Program-made: the position numbers and the translations under genes
From: Puffinus mauretanicus
Taxonomy: Eukaryota > Chordata > Aves > Procellariiformes > Procellariidae
DNA length: 64,000 nt
NCBI GenBank assembly: GCA_023333565.1
Contig: JAJKFH010003504.1
Span: 4,426,005-4,490,004, forward strand
Reading direction: 5' to 3'
The notes under the pieces: generated by a model
Seen by the model: the letters and a program-made list of their open reading frames with translations, nothing else
The model's database searches: none
Told to the model about the DNA's origin: nothing
Shown: positions 24,943-34,100 of the stretch, in pieces
How positions within the stretch are numbered: the stretch's first letter is position 1
How the letters are laid out: the number at the start of each line of letters is the position of its first letter

Positions 24943-24983
24943 CCGGGTGGAGCAGCCTGCTGAGTACAGGCTGCTGCGCTCGG
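24943..24983. other. GC-rich hairpin near 3' end of DLG2 UTR
   Basis: AGCAGCCTG (24951-24959) and CAGGCTGCT (24967-24975) form a perfect 9-bp inverted repeat around a 7-nt loop. CCG and CGG at 24943-24945 and 24981-24983 can pair outside it. The intervening G-T wobbles favour the plus strand, so in the transcript mainly the 9-bp stem would be stable. Confidence 0.5.
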
Positions 24984-25068
24984 AAATTCGGACTGGCCGA
25001 TCCAAATTTAGGAACACAAATCCAGAAATTAAAAGGTTGCTATCCCACTAAGAGCCAGCAGTGTTGCC

Positions 25069-25109
25069 TTTTTTTTTTTTTTTTTTCTTTTCTTGTTTGC
25101 TTTTTTTTT
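25069..25109. repeat. T-rich homopolymer tracts (A-rich in the transcript)
   Basis: Eighteen T (25069-25086), then a short mixed stretch and nine T (25101-25109). In the DLG2 sense this is an internal A tract. Confidence 0.9.
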
Positions 25110-25540
25110 CCCCCAAAGATCTTGCCTAGGATGCTGGCTACCGCCCATCCCCAGAAATGCTGTTTTACACCAGGGCATGTTGCTGCACTGTAGGTCAGGG
25201 CCAGACGGCGTAAGCTGCTAACGCGGTGTGAGGGATGATGGATCGCCTCTCATGCTGCTCACCTTAAAGACAGACTCTCAAAAGGGCCAGCGGGGTAGTG
25301 GTTCCTATTGCTCTTGGTGAGATGTCAGCTGGGCTGAAGCCTTCTGAAAATCCGGCCACAGCATTTGGCCCATGGGGTGTCTTTTTGTTCAGCAATTTCA
25401 CAGCACCTACCTCAAAAGGATCTTGGGCCATGACTTGGCCCTCTGGGTGCTACAGTAATATAAGCAGTAAATAACGATGGAAAGTGCTGAGCTGCTGTTT
25501 AATCATGTGGCCTTGGTGTTTTACAGTAATGCTAAAATAC

Positions 25541-25650
25541 TGGTGTAACGGGGAGGACGGATGTGTAACTTCAGGTGGTGTAAATGGGATGGACTCCACT
25601 GAAATCAATGGAGTGCCCGTGATTTACGCCAGCTGAGGATCCAGGCTAGC
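25541..25650 (+). repeat. Old amniote repeat in the UTR
   Basis: Contains TGGTGTAA, GGTGTAAATGGGATGG, the near-palindrome ACTCCACTGAAATCAATGGA and TTTACGCCAGCTGAGGATC. These match the phrasing of an interspersed repeat common in turtles, crocodilians and birds. The family name is not recalled. Confidence 0.6.
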
Positions 25651-26931
25651 TGTATGTTGAATAGATTTTAGATGGTATTTGCTGTTAGATTTGATGCTGA
25701 TTTGTGCCCTAAAATGGGAACCCTTTTTTTTTAACATAATGATGACCTCATTCTTACTTCTGAACTAATTGACAAGATGTCTGATTTTTAATGGAATAGG
25801 AAAATACATTTATTCCACCAAGGCATGGGCTTGAGCACATGAATGCAGTTGCACAGTGAACCACATGCATAACATGGCAGACAAAATGTTCAAGAGAAAA
25901 AACGTTGAGATTAAAAGCTGTGAAGGATAAAAGACCACTTTCTGTGAACACGGCAGATATTATGGCTTTAAATCTGCAGCTTAAAAAGATTGAGACTTTT
26001 TTCATTAACATTGTTTTTCCTACAAATATCCTTGTGTGTTGTCACTCACCGAATCCTCTGGTCAGGGATACAATTTGAAAAACAAAAAATAAAATGTAAG
26101 AAAACCAAAGCAAAACCAGAATTTGACTGAGTGCTGATGAGCAAGTAACAGTGAAGGTGTAACACCAACAACTTCTCCATAGAAAACTAATGTCAATAGG
26201 TAGGTGGACGTTGTATAACTAGGACACTGTCACTGGCTCGTAGTGGTTATTAGCTCAGGTTCAACACTGCTCTCCAGGATGAGGATTTGAAATTTCAGTG
26301 CAACGGAGAGATTTCTTATCCTTGACTTTCTCAGGGTGGTTCCTAGGACCCTATCCACACCAGAGCATCAAACCATGCTAGCTACAAACACAATTACACC
26401 ACAGAATATTTATCTAGAAACAGCCTTTACTACCAAAGAAATTACAAAGCACTAGCATGGACAGGGTACCTCTGTAGGAAGGGGGAATTAAGCAAGAAAG
26501 AGGCTCCTTCACTGGTTGATGGTCAGACCGTCAGACCAGTAGAGTGCCGTTTCACTGAGCCCTGTTAGCAAGCTCTCAATGAGTCAGTGCATGGAAGATG
26601 CTTTGTGGCAAGGAGAAATAAATAGGTTGTAATATTGCACATCTGCACAAAGCTAGCAAGATGTCGTTGTGATCATTCATGGGTGAACAAAAAGCTGTGA
26701 TAATTTTGGTTCTGCTTAGACCCTACGGTGCTACACACTGTGCCAGAACATGAGAAATAGCACCAGGGGTGTGATCTGGCACTTCTCCTAAAGGGTCCAG
26801 CATTTGCATTTGTCTCATGTTTAGACGCTCGCAAGTCTTCTACATGGACAGAAAAGGAATCTGATTACGCTAAGCTGTGTTAGCACCAATACGGTCTCAG
26901 GCGCCAATTGCTGTGGGTTGTGAGTTTGCAC

Positions 26932-26948
26932 TTTTTTTTTTTTTTTTT
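26932..26948. repeat. T17 homopolymer (A17 in the transcript)
   Basis: Seventeen consecutive T on the plus strand inside the predicted DLG2 3' UTR, which would be an internal A17 in the mRNA. Confidence 0.9.
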
Positions 26949-27170
26949 GCACCAGATGTAATTTTGCATGAATCTTATGTTTCTCTTCCTCCTCCCACTA
27001 CCACCCAGTATGATCTGAACAGCTGCAATGCAAAAAAGAACTGCAGCTCTGAGGATGCTGAAACATGAAACGCAAAACATCAACGCACAAAAAAAACGGG
27101 AGTACAAGTCCTAAGGGAAATAAGACCTCTCACTGCTTCTCTTGGTGATTTGTTTTTAAATATATGTTTT

Positions 27171-27174
<4 letters not shown>

Positions 27175-27202
<28 letters not shown>
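27175..27202. repeat. A28 homopolymer (U28 in the transcript)
   Basis: Twenty-eight consecutive A on the plus strand. In the DLG2 sense this is a U28 tract directly followed by AATAAA (27168-27173). Confidence 0.95.
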
Positions 27203-27203
<1 letters not shown>

Positions 27204-27252
27204 AAGTGCAATGGCAACTCTAAACTGGAAGCACAAACAACAGACAGGGAAA

Positions 27253-27261
27253 AATAAATAA
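27253..27261 (-). promoter_or_regulatory. AU-rich element nonamer UUAUUUAUU
   Basis: The transcript strand reads TTATTTATT, the AU-rich-element nonamer core associated with mRNA decay control. It is a single copy, so function is uncertain. Confidence 0.3.
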
Positions 27262-28738
27262 TGTTACTACAGTAACCAAGGACTGATGGAAAAATTGATT
27301 GTACTCAGCCATAGTGTTACTGTTCACCGTAAAGCACAGCACATGACAAAGCAAAACAGTTACTAGTAGGATAGTGCCATAAAAGGCTGCATGCTGAACT
27401 AAGAAACAAAGAAGCAGATGTGATTGATTGCTTAAAAACAGAGCTGAAAATTAGGATGAAGTTCCTGCTTTAGGATACTTGGTTTTTCAGGTCCGGTGGG
27501 CTATTTCCCAATCTGGGGCAATAGTACTTTGCCAGCATGGAAAAATCCATGGCTTCCAAAGATCTGGGGTCACTCTGTGGATTTCTGCAGAATTATCCAA
27601 AATCGAAGCTTTCATTCATTTATATTTTGTAAAAAAAAATGTTTCTAGCCCTTCTGGTTACAAAGCTTTTTTGGAGACTTAACTGAAACCCTTGTTTATA
27701 AATCTGCGCTGGCCAGGCAAGAACAATAGTAGTAAAAGAAGTGTGAACTTCTCAAAGTTACCATAGTAGGGCAGTAAGTGAGGCCATCTCAGGGCCGCTA
27801 AAATGCCCGTATTTTTAACCCCATCACCGCTGGTGGCTATAATACAAACATCCAGCTAGTCGCGCTCTCCGCGGAGGTTGGCTGGATGTACCTGTCAGCT
27901 TGACAGGGTGTAGAAAAGACACGTAACTGAGGAGTCTGTTTAGCATTTGCCCTTAAAACGTCCTTAAACATTAGGGTTGCTGTAGCCACCAGCTAATAAG
28001 TATTGGACTCCTGCGGTGCAGCAGGCAGGAGAGTGTGGGTTTTATAGAAAACTTGGTCCAGCAGCAGCAAAGGCAGTTTACTATCAGTTTACTATCATGG
28101 TATCTCTTGCAGTTGTCCCCTTGTGTGTCAGAGTGAAGAATGGCATCAGTATACAAAGGAAGGGCAATGTGAAATGAGGAAAAAACCCTCCCTCTCCCCT
28201 TCCATGCACCCCAAACTGCAATTCCACAGACTTTCCCCAAATCCCTCACAAATGTCCATTGCCTCAGTTTTTGCTTTAAGACCCTTGTTGACTGTGAAAT
28301 GAATGAAGGTACAAGTTAGTTGGTGACCTGCCTGCCTACAAAAAGAGGAAAGATCAAATGCTTTTGGTATTTCCTTTAAAGAAACAGGAAGAATCATAAA
28401 ACATTTGGGGGTGAAGTGTGACCTCCTCCAAGAGAAAAATTATTAACTGCATTCAAGCACTGACATTTTGCTTCTGGAAAATCATACATTTCAATTTAAA
28501 GGTGCATTATCCTTTTGTGTTCAGAAAAGGTCCTACAGGGCAGTCAGTTCAAGAGATCTTTCCACAGGAGTTCATCATGATTAAATAGAGGCAAGGGAGA
28601 GGATTAAATTGAGAGAAAAACAAGCTGACAACTACAGTTTAAGGAATTATCTTGCTTGTCATTAATAATAGAGAATCTGTTACGGAAAAGGGATAATGCA
28701 ACTTGATGGTCCTCTTTACATTTTACAGTCGCACAAGG

Positions 28739-28900
28739 GTGTAAATATTTAATCTTTCAATTAATTAATCTTTACAAAATATCTCACAAAAACATTTTTA
28801 CCTATAGAAATTAGTTTCTATACATCAATATATTTTTATTTTTATAAATTATTTCATCTTTAAGTGCCTTCTATCAATATAAATGATAAAATAGACAATC
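28739..28900. other. AT-rich block in the UTR
   Basis: Strongly AT-rich, with several TAAAT/ATTTA and TTTATT motifs (for example near 28834) and no repeat signature I recognise. It could be an AU-rich regulatory segment or simple compositional bias. Confidence 0.4.
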
Positions 28901-29214
28901 AAAAATTTTAAAGCTTTTCCCAGTTGTATCCCTCCTTGTCAACATAGGTGCTGTGAATCCTCATACATGTGTGTGTCCGCATGGGAATGTGTTTGTGTGC
29001 ACGTGTGTGTGATGTGAAGTGCTTCCATCCTCTCCCACCCCCAAACTCCATTAAAATAAACTATATTGTTATTAGTTCCTGATGCAATAGTGTTTCCAAA
29101 GGGGAAAAAAGAAATGCTTGACTTGGTTTCAGAAATCAAAAGATGTGCATAGTTACCAAAGTCGAGGTGTACCAACTACAAATGTGCAATGACAAGCTTA
29201 GAATAGGATCCACC

Positions 29215-29490
29215 TCCCAGTCAAGTCAAAGAGCATCCTACCAATGACTTCAGTAGGAAGTGGACCAAGTACTCTGAGCTTGATTTTGCAAGGTGCATGT
29301 GGCCCTGATCTAGCAAAACGTTTAAGCCCGTGCTTAGCTTTGAGCACATGGATAGTCCTACTGGAATTGGTGGGACTGAACGGCATAGGGAAGGATCACA
29401 AGTGACTCCAAGTCAACGGGCTACTCATGTGTAGGAATTGGGGTCAAGTGCTGAGCGCCTTGCAGGATCAAGCCCTATATGAGGTTCAAG
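29215..29490 (+). repeat. Old amniote repeat cluster in the UTR
   Basis: Successive blocks match a repeat phrase widespread in archosaurs and turtles: CCAATGACTTCAGTAGGAAG, GGCCCTGATCTAGCAAAACG, TTTAAGCCCGTGCTTAGCTT, AGTCCTACTGGAATTGGTGG and CTTGCAGGATCAAGCCC. The order suggests two or more overlapping old copies. It lies about 370-640 nt after the DLG2 stop codon. The family is not named with confidence. Confidence 0.65.
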
Positions 29491-29858
29491 AGCTGGGAAC
29501 TTCTCTTTAAAGCAATCAACACACTGAGCTCAGCCATTGAAATCGATCAAAATGTCCGCATGGGCACAGGAGGTGGCTAGCTCCCCTTGACAGAGGGTCT
29601 CCATGTCAGAAGTTTATACCTACAACTGGTGCTCTGAGCACACAACAGATTTGCTTTATATGGTAGAAGTCTTTTTGTTCCTACCCTTTGACCCATCAGT
29701 GTCCTTCATGGCTTCAAACACTTTGTGTTGTACATTCATCAAAATTCACATTGACTGCAAAGAACATAAATGCAACAAAAACAGGAAAGCCTCCAAATAG
29801 TATATTATAGTTTTCTTCTAAATATTCTCCCGTCGTAATCAGAGGTGCAGTGGCTAAT

Positions 29859-29965
29859 TTATAATTTTTCCTTTGAAGGAATCCAGATGAAAGGCCCAGA
29901 TTGTTCTTCAATTACAAGTTTGCATTGATTATATATATCTTCTAAGCTATCTCCTTGGACAATAG
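29859..29965 (-). CDS. DLG2: DLG2 (PSD-93) terminal coding exon
   Basis: Last coding exon of the synaptic scaffold PSD-93, a membrane-associated guanylate-kinase homologue that clusters NMDA receptors and K+ channels at postsynaptic sites. It completes the split alanine codon (G|CT) and then encodes [13 protein letters not shown], a CKLVIEEQ stretch and the family C-terminus IWIPSKEKL, followed by TAA at 29859-29861. The acceptor is TTCTTACCGCAG. These residues form the last helix and strand of the guanylate-kinase (GK) domain. The C-terminus [10 protein letters not shown] separates DLG2 from DLG1 (YIWVPAKEKL) and DLG4 (YIWVPSPEKL), as remembered. It sits 1,071 bp after the preceding exon. 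Confidence 0.97.
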
Positions 29966-30351
29966 CTGCGGTAAGAAAACATATCAATATTTCTTTTAAT
30001 TGTTATATTCTACAGCATCCAATGTCAGATATTGATGAAATGAGAAGGAATACTGGCACACTGTGATGTTGTTGATTATGGAAAAGTCATACTCCTGCAG
30101 ATGGCAACTAAGTTCAAACCAATGGCACCTTCCCATGACAGAGATCCCACTGCTTGTAGTGAGATGACTGAGCTAGGTTAGTTTAGAAAATAGCAGCTCT
30201 ATCCCATGGGAAGGCAGCATGGTAGGTTCCCACTGTTGCAAGTCAAGCTTTGCATTTCGTTTGATTTAGAAGCTACTTCAACAGTGAGTAGCAGCAGATT
30301 TACAGCCTGTTCTTTTCTTGACCTAGTTATAAGGACCAGGTCATGGAGTTT

Positions 30352-30397
30352 TGACTTGATGATCTTAGAGGTCTTTTCCAACCTTAATGATTCTGTA
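30352..30397 (+). mobile_element. Very short CR1 3' terminus
   Basis: GACTTGATGATCTTAGAGG, then TCTTTTCCAACCTTAATGATTC, matches the 3' terminus of the CR1 at 60705-61107 almost exactly. Only about 46 bp are recognisable, with no complete octamer tail. It lies in the last DLG2 intron, antisense to the gene. Confidence 0.75.
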
Positions 30398-31036
30398 ATA
30401 AACTTACTCTTGGCTGCAAAAGTTAACTAGATCAAGTGACAAAAGATAAAGCAACTCTAACAGAAAGCACAGTGTCTATACTCTTAAATTCCTTGCCCCC
30501 CCAGCAGAAATCTGGAACTGCAATTCAGATTATGTGCACTGTATGTGGAAGGACAACTGGGGGCTTCTGAGTGTTATCCACAAATACTAGTCCCCTGAGT
30601 GGGGAGCTGCCTAAAACCGTCTGAAGGAAATACTGGGGCCCAGAGTAGGTCTTAAGTCTTGCTCTTTTCCAGGTCAGGAAGAAGATGCCTTTCTCTTTCC
30701 CTCCCATGATCCATAGCTTGAGCCCTTGCCTTGAGCTAGTGAGGAGTTTTTTGGTCTGTACACATGCAATGATGCAACATTTGTACTGATTTCATTAAAA
30801 GCAGTTTTGGGTCAGAGAGGGATTCAAATTAATGCAAAACTATTCCTTCAGGGCATCAAAATTCTGAGAAGTTGAATGCCTCAACTACCCTTAAGTTTCA
30901 GGGAAACAATAGTCCCAAGCCAGGAGTCCTTACTGTGGGCACACTATACTGACAGGCCAGAGGCTGACCTGATCCAATTGTTTTGCAATAAAAGACTATA
31001 CCTTGGGAAAAAAATTGTTTTTTAATAAAAACATAC

Positions 31037-31128
31037 CTGTAAAATATTCTCCAAATTCTTGTTCTAATTTAATTGCTCGATCGTAGGTTTTCTTCGCTTG
31101 CTCCTCTGTAAGACGTTTATTCATTTCC
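31037..31128 (-). CDS. DLG2: DLG2 exon, GK domain helical segment
   Basis: This 92-nt exon completes the split methionine codon (AT|G). It encodes [18 protein letters not shown], then [12 protein letters not shown], and ends with the first base of an alanine codon. Splice sites are TTTCTAG at the acceptor and ACAG|GTATGT at the donor. The segment is the charged helical region of the GK domain between the core sheet and the C-terminal strand. A lysine-tyrosine pair (KKTYDRA) agrees with DLG2 where DLG1 has KTFERA and DLG4 has NKIFDKA, from memory. It is separated from the previous exon by a 5.8-kb intron. Confidence 0.97.
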
Positions 31129-34100
31129 CTAGAAACACAGAGGAAGTCATCAAAAAGTTTAGATTCTTACTAGAACAGCTTTCTAAAAGATAGGTTCAAC
31201 TGAATCACAGATGGACTGAGATCGGTACAAGAATCAAGCGAGGAAATTCTTCCATCAGTTCATGGGCAGTTTCAGTATTTTAAATTTAATTTCATTCTTA
31301 TGTAGTATAGACCTACATTTCCAGATTATTTCCCATTTCTCCACTAAACTTTTATTTTGGGTTCACTACTCTACATTCCCAAACAAAATATGAGGCCCAA
31401 ATCTGGTAACTGCTAACTGAGATGGACTTGTGGCATCAAGAACCCATGGCTAAGTCTGGGAACCAGGACATCTCAAGGTCTGAGTACTCAGAGCACTTCT
31501 CCAGAGCTGAAGCTCCTTCAGGAACCTCTCTCCCAGGCCTACAGCTGGCTGTCTGAGCTGAATAAGAATGTCCAAACTGCTGAAACGGAAGCCGGGTTTT
31601 GACTGAGGCTGGGGCTATGAAGTGAAATCATGATTAAAGGCAGGATTCAGCACACTGAGACTCCTGACGCTGTAGAAGGAATCCCAGAGACATTGTAAAC
31701 CCTGTAGGGAAGCCCCAGAAAGACCCAGCATGTCTGCCAGGGAGACTTCTTTGTTCAGGTGGGGGCATGAGTTGCAGATATCCTGAGAAATCAAATTGAA
31801 TCTTTCCAGCAGGAAGAGTTAAGATGAATTATTTATTTATGTTCTCTGTTCCAGTCCTTTCTGATTAACTAGAAAGATTTCCAGTCAAGTGTGTCCTGTA
31901 GATTCTAAAACATACAGGGTACCAATAAATGTAAAAACATAGACAGTGTCAGTAACATTCTGTTATTGCCAATGTTTTGTTATTTGATGGAGCATTTCTG
32001 TTTCAACAGAAACATTATTTAATAACTTTAAGAAATGAGTTGTCTTGCCCATGCATGCTCAGCTTTTAATACAACTGTATACTAGCCTTACACATACATG
32101 CCTGCAGATATCCAAATTAATTAGCAATAATAAATAGAGTTTGCTTCTTCTAGCATTTTTTCACAGCATGGATTTATTTTTCTTAAAACATGATGGAAAT
32201 TTTCTGAGGCAACTAGGAAAGCAAGAGAAGGGAGCATCCTGTGTTCTACATAAATCTGATTTAATGCTTTGCACTGAATCATATGCTTATGTGGTAATGG
32301 ACTGTATACAGTATGACATGGGTGATGCATGTAGGAAATTATGTGCATGATGGTGCATAAAACAATGATCTATGAAGTGCACAACAGTATGATCTTGCTA
32401 CATCTAACTCCTACCTGGCTTCTGAAAAACACCCTGGAAGGTGTCCAGGACGCAAAAAGGTATTACTAAAAATTACTTAAAGCTGTCTATCTATATAACT
32501 AACCATATAGCTGGGAACACTGCTTAGAAAAATCTCTCTGGAAGTACCAATGCAATCAGGAAGCAGGTTTATAAAATGAAGGATAAGAAAGATTTCTTTC
32601 AAAATTTATGACAGTTATTTGTGGATTATATAAATAGGTTTAATATATGCCAATCTGTGTCATGCTGCTAAATTTGTAATACTACTAATTCCATTTATTG
32701 GAAAATTGCTATCTAATTGAATTCAGGTGGGCTTCTCATCAGCTATGCCTACTTCAACGTATCTTTAGGTGACTGAACCAAAACTCTGTCTTGAAGTGGG
32801 ACATACCATTGCAAATTCTTATGCAAACTTAACATTTTCATCTTAAGAACACTCAGCCAATATTCTAGTGCTAACAACATCCTCCTCCTTCCAGAACTAT
32901 TTCTGGTAAATTTCTGAGAAGTCTTCCTCAAGATCTTTGAATATCACAGGAGAAAATAGAAATAAAAACATAAACAAGCATTAAAAATAGTAAGTACTTT
33001 GAAATAAGTAGAAATTTGCATTACATTTTCAGGTTGTAGATTTGCCTGGGGTGTAAAACTGTGCTAGTTGTATTCATGCCTCTGCCCACCCTGTGCCTTC
33101 AGGAGAGAGGATGGAGAAGGGGGAGGACCATGATGTCCATTTTTCATGATGAATTAAAAGCGCTGTCAAACCGTAGTCCCTTCTAATTTTTTATTTCCTA
33201 GCCAGGGACCTGCACAGCTGGTGAATTCAAAATGCTTGCAAAGAGCTGTCCCTCCAGGCACATTTTCCAGGGTTTTCCTCCTCTCCCAGTGAAGAGCTCA
33301 CCCAGGTAGGCTCTTCATTACTTCCAGCTCTCATCCCCATGATCCCTCCTTCTTCTAGAGAAAGAGGCCGATTGAGAGGTACCAACAGGGATGCCTCTGG
33401 GATTAAATCTGTAAGATGGAGTCCTGTAGAGGTGGGGAAGGAAGGAAGGAAGAAGGAAGGGCAGGATGACGGAGCAGTTTGTTTACAGCAATTTGATTGC
33501 CAGGGCTGAATTTAATTGAAGAAAGCAGGATCAGGAGACATCCAGCTCAGACCATGTGTTCTGGTTGCTTTTACATCCAATAGTCCCTTACGGTCTTCCA
33601 GTTGCTGTGGTCATTAGTGTTAGTAAGGTATTTCCAGAGAACCAGCGATAACCAAGTTTCTAGTGCAGGTGCAAGCTTAATTTATGCTCCCTTCACTCTT
33701 CTTACCTTCCCTGTCAGATGGGTGCAAAGGAGCATCTGCGTGAATGAGAATTAGACTTCAACTTTAAGTGCTAATTTTGCTGCAAGTTAAATCTTTTGAC
33801 TTTGTCTCTCTGCATTTTCTGATTAGCAATTTTTTGTCTTTTATGGTTTTACTTTGCTATTGCACTAACTTTCAACTCATTTGTATGAACAGGAGTAATA
33901 GTTATGGCAGATAAACCTATAAATTTTGTGTTGTGGTAGTTACATACATAAAAAAGACACTGTCATAAAAATGTCCTCTGTCTGTTCCCACAGAGCACTG
34001 GTTCACCATGTTAAACTTCTCCATACTAAAATAATAATATCTGTTGGAAAGGTGTTATATCTGTTCATCTATGCACACCCTACAACTCACTACGGCTTAC

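Larger units (their letters stand above)
24760..29858 (-). other. DLG2: DLG2 3' UTR (predicted)
   Basis: The sequence downstream of the DLG2 stop codon to the AATAAA at 24781-24786 is taken as the 3' UTR, about 5.1 kb. Long 3' UTRs are usual for synaptic MAGUK transcripts. No splice acceptor or competing gene was recognised within it. It contains an old amniote repeat cluster (29215-29490), a second old repeat (25541-25650), an AT-rich block (28739-28900), an AU-rich nonamer (27253-27261), a Pumilio-type site (24816-24823) and three homopolymer tracts. The 3' limit is inferred from the polyadenylation signal only; earlier AATAAA-type hexamers, for example at 27168-27173 and 25809-25814, could give shorter forms. 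Confidence 0.6.
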
